Source of the DNA: Streptomyces sp. 3214.6
Lineage (GTDB): Bacteria; Actinomycetota; Actinomycetes; Streptomycetales; Streptomycetaceae
Assembly: GCF_900129855.1 (NCBI RefSeq)
Contig: NZ_LT670819.1
Coordinates: 7,378,001 to 7,442,000, forward strand
DNA length: 64,000 nucleotides
Direction of reading: 5' to 3'
Part shown: positions 8,268-16,885 of the stretch, one piece after another
Position numbering within the stretch: position 1 is the first letter of the stretch
How the letters are laid out: every line of letters begins with the position of its first letter
The notes under the pieces: generated by a model
What the model saw: the letters and a program-made list of their open reading frames with translations, nothing else
What the model was told of the DNA's origin: nothing
The model's database searches: none
Program-made: the position numbers and the translations under genes

Positions 8268-9044
8268 GTGAGCGAGAAGAACCGTGACGGAAAGCGCAAC
8301 GCCCGGGAACGGCTGGCGGCGGAGCGCGAGAAGCAGAAGGCCGCCGAGCGGCGGCGGCGCACACTGATCGTCGGCGCGAGCGTGGTCTGTGTGCTGGGTC
8401 TGGCGGCGGTGATCGGCGTCGTCGCCGCGAACTCCGGCAAGGACAACAGCAGTGACAAGGCGGGCCCGGTCGTGGCGCCTTCGGGGGCCCAGGGCCAGGA
8501 CGCGCTGGCGATCCCGGTCGGCAAGGACGGCGCCAGGTCCACGCTCACCGTGTGGGAGGACTTCCGCTGCCCGGCCTGCAAGGCCTTCGAGGCGGCGTAC
8601 CGCCCGACGATCCACGAGCTGACGCAGGCCGGAAAACTCAAGGTCGAGTACCACCTGGCCACTCTCATCGACGGCAACCTGGGCGGCAGCGGCTCCCGCA
8701 ACGCGGCGAACGCGGCGGCCTGCGCCCAGGACGCCGGAAAGTTCCCCCTTTACCACGATGTGCTGTACGAGAACCAGCCGGAGGAAACGAACGACGCCTA
8801 TGCCAAGAACGCCAAGGTCATCGAGCTCGCGGGCAAGGTCGACGGCCTGGACACGCCGGCGTATCGCACCTGTGTCGAGGACGGCACGCACAGCAGCTGG
8901 GTCGTGAAGTCCAACCAGGCCTTCCAGAGCGGTCACTTCGGCGGCACTCCGACCGTCCTGTTCAACGGGAAGAACATCTACGCGGACCAGTCGATGACAC
9001 CGGCGAAGCTGAAGCAGATGGTGGAGGAGGCCGACAAAGGGTGA
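8268..9044 (+). CDS. membrane-anchored DsbA-family thioredoxin-fold protein
   Basis: 258 residues: a highly charged cytoplasmic N-terminus (1-31), one membrane anchor (32-54), a linker, then an extracytoplasmic DsbA-like domain. The active-site pair is CPAC at 101-104 in WEDFRCPACKAF; the cis-Pro loop is GGTPTVLFNG near the end. Fits the actinobacterial family often annotated as DSBA oxidoreductase or vitamin K epoxide-partnered thiol oxidase; it probably forms disulfides in exported proteins. Start GTG 8268 with a GGGGG Shine-Dalgarno. It precedes lgt, another envelope-protein maturation gene. Confidence 0.88.
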   Translation: MSEKNRDGKRNARERLAAEREKQKAAERRRRTLIVGASVVCVLGLAAVIGVVAANSGKDNSSDKAGPVVAPSGAQGQDALAIPVGKDGARSTLTVWEDFRCPACKAFEAAYRPTIHELTQAGKLKVEYHLATLIDGNLGGSGSRNAANAAACAQDAGKFPLYHDVLYENQPEETNDAYAKNAKVIELAGKVDGLDTPAYRTCVEDGTHSSWVVKSNQAFQSGHFGGTPTVLFNGKNIYADQSMTPAKLKQMVEEADKG

Positions 9045-9138
9045 CAAGGGGTAAGGCCCTTTCACACCTGCCCGTTATGGAGCCGTTGCCGGGCTGCCTG
9101 CCGTCGGCCCGGTCCGGCACGGTAGCGTCGACCTCGCC

Positions 9139-10263
9139 ATGGAAATTGCCTACATTCCCAGCCCGTCGCACGGGGTGCTGTACCTCGGCCCCATTCCGCT
9201 GCGCGGCTACGCGTTCTGCATCATCATCGGCGTCTTCGTCGCGGTCTGGCTCGGCAACAGGCGCTGGGTCGCCCGGGGCGGGCGGGCCGGCACGGTGGCC
9301 GACATCGCCGTCTGGGCGGTGCCCTTCGGGCTGGTCGGAGGCCGGCTCTACCACGTGATCACGGACTACGAGCTGTACTTCAGCGAGGGCCGTGACTGGG
9401 TGGACGCCTTCAAGGTCTGGGAGGGCGGCCTCGGCATCTGGGGCGCGATCGCGCTCGGAGCGGTCGGCGCGTGGATCGGCTGTCGCCGCCGGGGCATCGC
9501 CCTGCCCGTGTACGCCGACGCCATCGCGCCCGGTATCGCCCTCGCGCAGGCGATCGGCCGCTGGGGCAACTGGTTCAACCAGGAGCTGTACGGCAAGGAG
9601 ACCGACCTCCCCTGGGCGCTGCACATCACGTCCTCGGCGGACGGCCGGGTTCCCGGGTACTACCACCCGACGTTCCTGTACGAATCACTGTGGTGCATCG
9701 GCGTCGCCCTTCTTGTCATCTGGGCCGACCGCCGCTTCAAGCTGGGCCATGGCCGGGCCTTCGCGCTGTACGTCGCCGCGTACTGCGTGGGCCGGGCGTG
9801 GATCGAGTACATGCGCGTCGACGACGCTCACCACATCCTGGGCCTGCGGCTGAACGACTGGACCGCGCTGGTCGTGTTCGTGCTCGCGGTGACGTACATC
9901 GTGATCTCGGCGAAGAAGCGGCCGGGCCGTGAAGCGGTCGTCGAGCCGGGTGTCTCCGAGGGCGCCGCCGGCGGTGAGGCCGGTGACGCCGGTGAGGTCT
10001 CCGAGGACGAGGACAAGTCCGGGGACGCGGACAAGGGCGAGGCCAAGGCCAAGGCGGAGGGCAAGGCGGAGGGCAAGGAAGAGTCCGAGGCCCAGGTCGA
10101 CGAAAGCGCCGAGGCCAAGGTCGAGGAAAAGGCCCCCGTGAAGGACAAGGCCAATGCCGGAGCGAAGGGCGCGGCGAAGGCCGAGGCGGAGCCTGCCGAG
10201 GTGAAGACCGAAGTGAAGACCGAGGTCAAGGACGAGGCCGAGTCGGCCGGCAAGAAGAGCTGA
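9139..10263 (+). CDS. lgt: prolipoprotein diacylglyceryl transferase Lgt
   Basis: 374 residues. The first ~265 form a seven-helix membrane enzyme that attaches diacylglycerol to the lipobox cysteine of lipoproteins. The signature GRWGNWFNQELYG is at 140-152, and GGRLYHV plus EGGLGIWGA earlier are conserved. After the last helix comes a tail of about 105 residues made almost only of Lys, Glu, Ala and Asp, absent from E. coli Lgt and probably a disordered cytoplasmic extension. The lipoprotein LivK encoded later in this window is a plausible substrate. Confidence 0.96.
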   Translation: MEIAYIPSPSHGVLYLGPIPLRGYAFCIIIGVFVAVWLGNRRWVARGGRAGTVADIAVWAVPFGLVGGRLYHVITDYELYFSEGRDWVDAFKVWEGGLGIWGAIALGAVGAWIGCRRRGIALPVYADAIAPGIALAQAIGRWGNWFNQELYGKETDLPWALHITSSADGRVPGYYHPTFLYESLWCIGVALLVIWADRRFKLGHGRAFALYVAAYCVGRAWIEYMRVDDAHHILGLRLNDWTALVVFVLAVTYIVISAKKRPGREAVVEPGVSEGAAGGEAGDAGEVSEDEDKSGDADKGEAKAKAEGKAEGKEESEAQVDESAEAKVEEKAPVKDKANAGAKGAAKAEAEPAEVKTEVKTEVKDEAESAGKKS

Positions 10264-10277
10264 CGGCTGACCGTACG

Positions 10278-10320
10278 ACACGACGAGGGCGCCCGGGTTT
10301 GCCGGGCGCCCTCGTCGTGT
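10278..10320. terminator. bidirectional terminator between lgt and the CoA-ester lyase gene
   Basis: A 19-bp perfect stem (ACACGACGAGGGCGCCCGG and its complement) with a 5-base loop, located between two convergent genes. Confidence 0.88.
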
Positions 10321-10341
10321 GTGGTGGCGGCGGGCGAGGGT

Positions 10342-11187
10342 TCAGCCCTTGCGTGGTGCCAGTGACAGGGTGCGCTGTGCCGTCGCCACCACCGCCGCGT
10401 CGATGAACCGGCCGTCCGGAAGGGCCTGGGCGCCCTGCTCCCGGGCCGCGGCCTTGACGATCGTCTCGGCCTCTTCCAGTTCCCGCTCCGTGGGCAGATA
10501 GGCCCGTTCGATGATCGGGAGCTGGCGGGGGTGGATGGCGGCGCGGCCCAGGAAGCCGAGGGTGCGGCCGTGGGCGCAGGTGGTGGCCAGGCCCTCCAGG
10601 TCGCGGATGTCGGGGTGCACCGACTGGGGCGGGGACGCCAGGCCCGCGGCCCGGGCGGCGACGACGACACGGGAGCGGCACCAGTCGAGGCCCGCGTCGT
10701 CGCGCAGGCCCAGGTCGGCGCGCAGGTCCGCCTCGCCGAGGGCGATGCCGCGCAGGGAGGGGTGGGAGCGGGCGATGGCGTAGGCGTGTTCGATGCCGAG
10801 GGCTGTTTCCAGGAGGGCGTGGAGGGGGGTGGCTCCACGGTCGGCCCGGGGCACGGTCTCGGCGACCCGGGTGATCTGGTGCGGGGACGTCACCTTCGGC
10901 AGGCGCAGGCCGGCGACCCCGGGGAGGGCGGCCACGCTGCGGAGGTCCGCCGCGGCGAAGGGGCTGTCCAGGGCGTTCACCCGGACATGGACCGGAACCG
11001 GCTGAGGCTCGGACAGGCGTTCGGCGGTGGCCGTGCGGGCGTACTCCTTGCGGTCCGGGGCGACCGCGTCCTCCAGGTCGATGATGACGACGTCGGCGCC
11101 GCAGGCGAGCGCCTTGGTGACGGTCTGTGGGCGGTCGCCGGGGGCATACAGCCAGGTCAGCGGGGGTGTAGTCGGGGAGGTCGTCAT
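10342..11187 (-). CDS. HpcH/HpaI-family CoA-ester lyase (CitE-like)
   Basis: 281 residues. TIM-barrel motifs of the citrate lyase beta/malyl-CoA lyase family: WLYAPGDRPQ at the start, ADVVIIDLEDAVAPDRKEYAR with the metal-ligand acid pair, VRVNALDSPF, LRLPKVTSP, and LLETALGIEHAYAIA carrying the catalytic Glu. Stand-alone CitE-like proteins cleave malyl-, citramalyl- or beta-methylmalyl-CoA; the substrate here is unknown. It is the last gene of a seven-gene operon and overlaps the CoA-transferase stop by four bases (ATGA), so transferase and lyase probably act in sequence: acid activation, then C-C cleavage. Confidence 0.88.
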   Translation of the reverse strand: MTTSPTTPPLTWLYAPGDRPQTVTKALACGADVVIIDLEDAVAPDRKEYARTATAERLSEPQPVPVHVRVNALDSPFAAADLRSVAALPGVAGLRLPKVTSPHQITRVAETVPRADRGATPLHALLETALGIEHAYAIARSHPSLRGIALGEADLRADLGLRDDAGLDWCRSRVVVAARAAGLASPPQSVHPDIRDLEGLATTCAHGRTLGFLGRAAIHPRQLPIIERAYLPTERELEEAETIVKAAAREQGAQALPDGRFIDAAVVATAQRTLSLAPRKG

Positions 11188-12380
11188 AGTGCGCCCTCTT
11201 GTCGGAGGGCTCTCAGCTCGGTTGGGGTCAGGCCGAGCTCGGTCAGCACCGTCTCCGTGTCGGCGCCGTGCGGGCGGCCGGTCCAGCGGATCGCGCCGGG
11301 GGTCGAGGAGAGCCGGAACAGGACGTTCTGCATGCGGATCCGGCCCAGCTCCGGGTCGTCGACCGCGGTGATCGTGTCGAGGGCCTGGTACTGGGGGTCG
11401 GTCATCACGTCCCGTACGTCCTGGATCGGGGCGATGGCCGCCTCCGCCTTCTCGAACGCGGCGAGGACGTCGGTGCGGGTGCGGGCGGCGATCCAGGCGC
11501 CGACCGCCTCGTCGAGGACGTCGGCGTGGGCGGCCCGGTCGGCGCCCGTCGCGAACCAGGGCTCGTCGATCAGGTCGGGCCGGCCGACCAGGCGCAGCAC
11601 CCGTTCCGCGACCGACTGGGCGGACGTCGAGACGGCGACCCAGTCGCCGTCGGCGGTGCGGTAGGTGTTGCGCGGCGCGTTGTTGGCGGACCGGTTGCCG
11701 GTGCGGGCTTGGACGTAGCCCAGCTGGTCGTACCAGAGGGGCTGGGGGCCGAGGACGGTGAGGATGGGCTCGATGATCGCCATGTCGACGACCTGGCCCT
11801 CGCCGGTGCGCTCGCGGGCGGCGAGGGCCGTCATGACGGCGTAGGCGGTGGCCAGGCCCGCGATGGAGTCGGCCAGGCCGAAGGGCGGCAGGGTCGGGGA
11901 GGCGTCCGGTTCGCCCGTGATCGCGGCGAAGCCGCTCATCGCCTCGGCGAGGGTGCCGAAGCCGGGGCGATGCGCGTAGGGGCCGAACTGGCCGAAGGCG
12001 GTCACCCGGGTGAGGACCAGTCGGGGGTTGGCCGCCGACAGGTCCTCCCAGCCGAGGTCCCACTTCTCCAGGGTGCCGGGACGGAAGTTCTCGATGATCA
12101 CGTCGGCGGTGGCGGCGAGGCGCAGGAGGGTGGCGCGCCCGCCGGGCCGGGAGAGGTTCAGGGTGATCGTGCGCTTGTTGCGGCCCAGGAGCTTCCACCA
12201 CAGGCCCACGCCGTCCTTGGACGGGCCGTGGCCCCGGGAGGGGTCCGGCTGGGCGGGGTGCTCGACCTTGATGACCTCCGCGCCGAAGTCGCCGAGCATG
12301 GTCGCGGCGAGCGGGCCGGCGAAGAGGGTGGCGAGATCGAGGACGCGAAGCCCGTGCAGGGGAGAGGTCGTCCCGGTCAT
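11184..12380 (-). CDS. CaiB/BaiF (class III) CoA-transferase
   Basis: 398 residues. The N-terminus HGLRVLDLATLFAGPLAATM, GDFGAEVIKVEHP and NKRTITLNLSRPGG is characteristic of formyl-CoA transferase-like enzymes; the covalent Asp is expected in the ENFRPGTLEKWDLG / GFGTLAEAMSG region. It moves CoA between carboxylic acids; acceptor not predictable. Coupled by ATGA overlaps to the PfkB-type gene upstream and the CitE-like lyase downstream. Confidence 0.9.
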   Translation of the reverse strand: MTGTTSPLHGLRVLDLATLFAGPLAATMLGDFGAEVIKVEHPAQPDPSRGHGPSKDGVGLWWKLLGRNKRTITLNLSRPGGRATLLRLAATADVIIENFRPGTLEKWDLGWEDLSAANPRLVLTRVTAFGQFGPYAHRPGFGTLAEAMSGFAAITGEPDASPTLPPFGLADSIAGLATAYAVMTALAARERTGEGQVVDMAIIEPILTVLGPQPLWYDQLGYVQARTGNRSANNAPRNTYRTADGDWVAVSTSAQSVAERVLRLVGRPDLIDEPWFATGADRAAHADVLDEAVGAWIAARTRTDVLAAFEKAEAAIAPIQDVRDVMTDPQYQALDTITAVDDPELGRIRMQNVLFRLSSTPGAIRWTGRPHGADTETVLTELGLTPTELRALRQEGAL

Positions 12381-12997
12381 GAGGCGTACTGCTTGTCGAT
12401 CTCGGAGCGGTACGGCATCGACGCGGAAGCGCCTGGCCGCTGGACCGAGGGGTCGGCCGCGGCGGCGGCCCAGGCCAGGGCCTCCCGTACGGGGCGTTCC
12501 TCGCCGAGGTCCCCCACTCTCGGCTTCGCTCGAGCGGGGGGACCCCCATCGGCGAGGGCGCCGACGAACGTGTCGCCCGCGCCGGTGGAGTCGACGGCGG
12601 CGACGTGCGGGGCGGGCTCGGTGAGGGGTTCGGCGCCGCGGGCCGCGTAGCGGCTGCCGGCCGAGCCCAGGGTGACGACCACCTCCGGGACGCTGTCCGG
12701 CAGGGCGGTGGCCGCCTCCCGCGGGTCGGTGCGGCCGGTGAGGGCGGTGGCCTCGTGCTCGTTGGGGACCAACAGGTCGGTGGCGGCGAGGAGTTCGGGC
12801 GGAAGGGGCTGGGCGGGGGCCGGGGTGAGGATCGTCCGGACGCCGTGCGCGCGGGCTGCCCGGGCGCCCGCGACGACCGCCGCCGGCGGGACTTCGAGCT
12901 GGAGCAGGAGGGCGTCGGCGGAGGAGATGAGCACTTCGTCGCCGGGGACGAGGTGGTCGACGGTGCCGTTGGCGCCGGGGACGACGATGTCGGTCAT
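12377..12997 (-). CDS. PfkB-family sugar/nucleoside kinase lacking the N-terminal ~100 residues
   Basis: 206 residues, against about 300 for ribokinase-like proteins. It starts directly at the TDIVVPGANGTVDHL segment, which in intact relatives lies about a third of the way in, so the lid and sugar-binding GG motif are missing. The ATP half remains: LLVPNEHEATALTG, VVVTLGSAGSRYA, and DSTGAGDTFVGALA with the catalytic Asp. A 48-base repeat insertion adds about 16 residues (DGGPPARAKPRVGDL region) after GALA. ATGA overlaps on both sides define the start at 12997. It may be inactive, or work as a partial domain with another subunit. The E. coli yegTUV operon also pairs an ADP-ribosylglycohydrolase-family protein with a PfkB kinase. 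Confidence 0.8.
   Translation of the reverse strand: MTDIVVPGANGTVDHLVPGDEVLISSADALLLQLEVPPAAVVAGARAARAHGVRTILTPAPAQPLPPELLAATDLLVPNEHEATALTGRTDPREAATALPDSVPEVVVTLGSAGSRYAARGAEPLTEPAPHVAAVDSTGAGDTFVGALADGGPPARAKPRVGDLGEERPVREALAWAAAAADPSVQRPGASASMPYRSEIDKQYAS
12501..12556. repeat. Streptomyces-type dispersed palindromic repeat inserted in the PfkB gene
   Basis: The core is GTCCCCCACTCTCGGC, TTCGCTCGAGC and GGGGGGACCCCCAT at about 12509-12549. I recognise the CTCTCGGCTTCGCTCGAGCGGGGG core as a short element scattered through streptomycete chromosomes, usually between genes. It is flanked by near-identical 8-mers, TCGCCGAG (12501-12508) and TCGGCGAG (12549-12556). Here it sits inside a reading frame and adds a multiple of three. 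Confidence 0.7.
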
Positions 12998-14373
12998 GGG
13001 CGGGAAGCCTCCCGGTGGGTGAGGGACCAGGTCAGGTGGGCCAGGGTGTCGAAGCCGATGCCGCCCAGGTCGGCGACGGAGGTGGCCAGGCGGTTCTTGA
13101 GGGGGGCCGTCCAGCGGTCGGGGAGGGCGGCCGGGTCGCCGGCGAGGAGGGCGGCGACGCTGCCGGCCGTCGCGCCGTTGGAATCGGTGTCCAGGCCGCC
13201 GGACACGGCGCGGCAGACGGAGGCGCTGAAGTCGCCGTCGGCGTGGGTGAGGGCGGCGGCGATCAGGGCGGTGTTGGGGATCGCGTGGACCCAGTGGTGC
13301 GTCTTGTGGGCGGCGTGGAGTTCGTCCACGACGGTGTCGAAGTCGCGGTGTTCCTGCGCCAGTTGGGTCGCGTGGGTGACGGCCTGGGCGAGGCGCGAGC
13401 GGGGTGGGACGACGGTCAGGCCGGTGCGCAGGCAGGCGTGGACGTCGTGGTCGCCGGTCGCGGCCGTGGCGATGACGGCCGCCGTGAACATCGCCGCGTA
13501 GACGCCGTTGGCGGTGTGGGTGAGGGTGGCGTCGCGGTGGGCCTGTTCGGCTGCGCCGGCCGGGTCGCCGGGGTTGGTCCAGCCGTGGACGTCGGCGCGG
13601 ATGAGGGCGCCGATCCACTCGCGGAAGGGGTTGCGGTGGCGGGCGGTGTGCGGGGGTTCGATGCCGGTCAGGAGGTTGCGCAGGGCGACGCGTTCGGCGG
13701 TGAAGGCGCGGCCGGCGGGGAGTTCGTCCAGCCAGAGCCGCGCCACGTCCGTGGTCGTGAAGTCGCTGCCGTGGCGCTGGAGCAGGAGGAGGTTGAGGAG
13801 GGGGTAGTTGAGGTCGTCGTCCTCGGGCATCCCGTCGATGTTCTCGGCGAGGGAGGTGGGGGCCGAGCGGCGGTTCCAGGGGTGGGCCTCCAGCAGGTCC
13901 CGGGGGACTCCGCGGGCCGTGAAGTAGCCGCTGAGGGGCCAGTTGCCGGTGGAGCGGGCGAGGGCGCGGATGGCGTCCAGGGGGAGCTTCTCGACGGGTT
14001 TGCCGAGGAGGCAGCCGACGGCCCGGCCCAGCCAGGCCGCTTCCAGCCCGGCCCGGGTGGGGGCAGCGAGGCGCGCACCGGCCGGCCGGACCGGCCACCG
14101 GGGGCACCGGGCCCTGATCTTCTCCAGATCCGTCGGCTCGTCGTCCGCCAACCGGCTGGGCAGGTCCGCGAGTTCGTCCAGGAGGTCTTCCGCGAGCAGC
14201 CGCAGATAGCGGGAGGCACGCCCGGGGGAGGCGCCCGCCCGGGGCGGGGCCTCGCAGCCTCCCGCCGCCTTCCAGCGGGCGGCGATCGCCGACGGTTCCC
14301 GGCCGTCCTGGGCGGCCTGGCGCAGTTCGTGGCCGACGAGGTCCTCCGGCTGGATCCAGGTCAGTCGGAGCAT
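12994..14373 (-). CDS. ADP-ribosylglycohydrolase-family protein (variant with long N-terminal region)
   Basis: 459 residues. An N-terminal ~110-residue helical region (MLRLTWIQPEDLVGHELRQA...) precedes the ADP-ribosylglycohydrolase fold, which begins at LEAAWLGRAVGCLLGKPVEKLP. Metal-site motifs: EDDDLNYPLL in place of the usual TDDT, and GGLDTDSNGATAGSVAALL near the end, which keeps both acidic residues. The GxxxGD of the first motif is GRAVGC here, so one acid is changed. The family removes ADP-ribose or related N-glycosides. Start ATG 14373 overlaps the upstream gene by 13 bases; the stop overlaps the PfkB start (ATGA). Confidence 0.83.
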   Translation of the reverse strand: MLRLTWIQPEDLVGHELRQAAQDGREPSAIAARWKAAGGCEAPPRAGASPGRASRYLRLLAEDLLDELADLPSRLADDEPTDLEKIRARCPRWPVRPAGARLAAPTRAGLEAAWLGRAVGCLLGKPVEKLPLDAIRALARSTGNWPLSGYFTARGVPRDLLEAHPWNRRSAPTSLAENIDGMPEDDDLNYPLLNLLLLQRHGSDFTTTDVARLWLDELPAGRAFTAERVALRNLLTGIEPPHTARHRNPFREWIGALIRADVHGWTNPGDPAGAAEQAHRDATLTHTANGVYAAMFTAAVIATAATGDHDVHACLRTGLTVVPPRSRLAQAVTHATQLAQEHRDFDTVVDELHAAHKTHHWVHAIPNTALIAAALTHADGDFSASVCRAVSGGLDTDSNGATAGSVAALLAGDPAALPDRWTAPLKNRLATSVADLGGIGFDTLAHLTWSLTHREASRP

Positions 14374-15584
14374 CGCGGTCCTCCGAGGGCGGCGAACGCC
14401 TGCGCGTGGGCGCGGTGACGGCGCATGTCGCGGTCGAAGATCTCCCGGGCGACCTCGGTGAGCGCCGCCGCCGGCTGCCGGAGGTCGAGGCGGCTGGCCT
14501 CGGCGACCTGCTTCGACCACTCGTCCGGGACCGGCGAGCCCAGGGCGCCCGCCACCGCTCCCGCCATCGTCGCGATGGAGTCGCAGTCGCGGCCGTAGTT
14601 CACCGAGCCCAGCACCGCCTGCCGGTAGTCGCCGCCCGCCACCAGCAACATGCCCAGGGCGACGGGGAGTTCCTCGATCGCGTGCAGACGGGACGGACGG
14701 CGGGCGCCCAGCGAGGGCCGACGGTAGTCGGGGCCCACGGTGTCGTACGGCGTCACCGCCTGCCGCAGCGGGGCCAGCGCGGACTCGAAGTCGGTGTGCC
14801 GGGCCGCCTCTTCGCAGACCTTCTCGATCGCCGCACGCGTGCCGTCCCTCGCCAGCGACAGACAGGCCGCGACCACCGAGTCCGGGGTCGCGTCCGGGGC
14901 GCAGGCCGCCGCCACCGCCGCCGCGAAGACCCCCGCCGCCTCCCGCCCGTACGACGACTGGTGGGCGCCCGCGATGTCCAGCGCCTCGGTGTACGCGCCC
15001 GCCGGGTCGGCCGCGTTGACCAGGCCCACCGGGGCCATGTACATCGCCGCACCGCAGTTGACGATGTTGCCGACGCCGGCCTCACGGGGGTCGGCATGGC
15101 CGTAGTGCAGCCGCGTGACGAGCCATTTCTCCGCCAGGAAGAGACGGTGCAGGGGGAGGGCCTCGGTTTCCAGTTCCGGGATCCAGCGGGGGTTCGTCAT
15201 CAGGTCCGGAACCAGGTGGTCGGCGATCGCGTAGGCGTCCAGGTGGTCGCGGACCGTGGCGTAGACCCTGATCAGCGCGTGCGTCATCAAGGTGTCGTCG
15301 GTGACGTGGCCGTCGCCCTTGTGGTACGGGGCGATCGGGCGGGCGGTGCGCCAGTCGTCGCCGTTCCAGGGGCCGACGACGCCGTGGACGCGGCCGCCGT
15401 GGCGCTGAAGGATCTGGTCGGGGGAGTAGCCCTCGACGGGCCCGCCGAGGGCGTCGCCGACGGCGGCTCCCACGAGGGCGCCGGTGATGCGTTCTTCCAG
15501 GGTCGCGCCGTTGCTGTCAGGTGCGTGGGCGCCTTCTTGCGCTGTGGTGCTTTCTCGCGCTTTGGGCTTCATGCCCCGAATCAT
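14361..15584 (-). CDS. ADP-ribosylglycohydrolase-family protein (complete motifs)
   Basis: 407 residues. All expected di-metal motifs are present: GALVGAAVGDALGGPVEG (about 35-52), GHVTDDTLMTHALI, and NYGRDCDSIATMAGAVAGALG near 345, followed by a C-terminal helical end. Likely a Mg-dependent hydrolase of an ADP-ribosyl or related N-ribosyl bond. The start is ATG 15584, whose ATGA overlap with the upstream stop suggests coupling; ATG 15572 is an alternative. Confidence 0.88.
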   Translation of the reverse strand: MIRGMKPKARESTTAQEGAHAPDSNGATLEERITGALVGAAVGDALGGPVEGYSPDQILQRHGGRVHGVVGPWNGDDWRTARPIAPYHKGDGHVTDDTLMTHALIRVYATVRDHLDAYAIADHLVPDLMTNPRWIPELETEALPLHRLFLAEKWLVTRLHYGHADPREAGVGNIVNCGAAMYMAPVGLVNAADPAGAYTEALDIAGAHQSSYGREAAGVFAAAVAAACAPDATPDSVVAACLSLARDGTRAAIEKVCEEAARHTDFESALAPLRQAVTPYDTVGPDYRRPSLGARRPSRLHAIEELPVALGMLLVAGGDYRQAVLGSVNYGRDCDSIATMAGAVAGALGSPVPDEWSKQVAEASRLDLRQPAAALTEVAREIFDRDMRRHRAHAQAFAALGGPRCSD

Positions 15585-16885
15585 CCTCCTGGTGGGGCCG
15601 GTTGTGTGGCTTCCAGGAGTTCGGCGAGTTCCACCAGGTCGGTGCCGGTGAGACGGGGGAGTACGCAGCCGGAGAGGGTGCGGCAGCTGTCGCGCCACGC
15701 GGCCGGGATCGCGGGGCCGCCGCCCAACGCGCCTGTCAGCGCGCCCGCGAGGGCCGGAGCCGAGTCTGCGACCCGGGAGAGACAGGCCGCCGCCGGCACC
15801 GCTTCGGCGATACGGCCGCCGGACGCAGTCACCAGCGCCAAAGCCACCGGGACCGTCTCCGCCGCCGCGATGCCGTAGCTGTAGACGTGGTCGACGATCT
15901 GGTGTTCCAGGAGGGGGATGAGAGCGAAGGCGCTGACGGCGTCGTGGGCCAGCTTGAGCGCGTGGCGGGCGTTGCGGCCGATCTCGGTGTGGTCGGGGAG
16001 TTCGGCGAGGGCCGCGGTGACGCAGGCGGCGGGGTCCGCGCCGACGAGGGCCAGCGCCAGGGCCGCCGCCATCGCGCGGGCGCCGTGCACGCCGTCGCCG
16101 TCCTGGGTGTAGCGGGCGTCGAACTCGGCGAGGTCGGCGGCGAGTCGGGGGTTGCCGGGGTGGGCCACCGCGAGGACGCAGGCGCGTACGCAGGCCGCGT
16201 CGTCGAAGTAGTGGGGGTTGTCGTGGCCGGTGGCGGGCGGTCGCAGTCCGGCGGCGAGGTTGCCGAGGCCGGCGCGGACGGAGATGCGGGCGCGCAGCGG
16301 GAGGACGGCGGACTCGACCTCGGGCGCGCGGTCGGCCGCCGCGGCGACCTCGCTGGCGATCGCGTTCCAGGTGAGGTCGATGGCGGCGCGCATCCGGCGT
16401 TCCCGGCTGAGGTCGCCGAGGGCGGTGTCGTCGCCCGCCCGCAGGACCGCCTCGGCGGCGAACGCCGCCCACTCGGCGTCGTCGGAGGGGCCGAGGCGGA
16501 GGGGTTCGGGGGGTTGGTTGAGGGCGATGGGGACGGGGAGGGTGGTGGTGGCGTTGTGTTCGGCGAAGGTGTCGAGTTCTCGGGTGAGGCGGCGTGTCCA
16601 CTCGGGCATGCGGGCGGCTCGGTGGCGGGCCGCGGGCCAGCCTGCGGCGTCGCCCGCGGCCAGGCCGAGCAGGAGGCCTTCGACTCGGTGAGGGCGGGTT
16701 CGGTTCGACACGGCCTCGGCTGTGCCTTCGGCCCTGTTGCTCCCACCCGCACCAGCCGTGGAACGTTCGTCGTCGGGTGCCGGTGGCCCCTCGGGGGCCT
16801 GCTCGCCGTCGGCGGCTGCGGGGGTGTTCGGGAGTGTCGTCGTCGCCGAGGCCGTTCCCTCGTCCCATGGGGCCGGTGGTTTCAC
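15581..16885 (-). CDS. degenerate ADP-ribosylglycohydrolase-family protein
   Basis: 434 residues: a disordered Pro/Ala-rich lead (about 1-60), then LLLGLAAGDAAGWPAARHR, matching the first motif. The second motif reads GPSDDAEWA (Ala replacing Thr of TDDT) and the C-terminal motif reads ACLSRVADSAPALAGALTGALGG, where the first Asp of the normal GxDxDS is Val. Two metal-site positions have therefore changed while the fold signature and length are kept. It may be a pseudoenzyme subunit or have shifted chemistry. GTG 16885 overlaps the stop of the preceding gene (GTGA). Confidence 0.8.
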   Translation of the reverse strand: MKPPAPWDEGTASATTTLPNTPAAADGEQAPEGPPAPDDERSTAGAGGSNRAEGTAEAVSNRTRPHRVEGLLLGLAAGDAAGWPAARHRAARMPEWTRRLTRELDTFAEHNATTTLPVPIALNQPPEPLRLGPSDDAEWAAFAAEAVLRAGDDTALGDLSRERRMRAAIDLTWNAIASEVAAAADRAPEVESAVLPLRARISVRAGLGNLAAGLRPPATGHDNPHYFDDAACVRACVLAVAHPGNPRLAADLAEFDARYTQDGDGVHGARAMAAALALALVGADPAACVTAALAELPDHTEIGRNARHALKLAHDAVSAFALIPLLEHQIVDHVYSYGIAAAETVPVALALVTASGGRIAEAVPAAACLSRVADSAPALAGALTGALGGGPAIPAAWRDSCRTLSGCVLPRLTGTDLVELAELLEATQPAPPGG

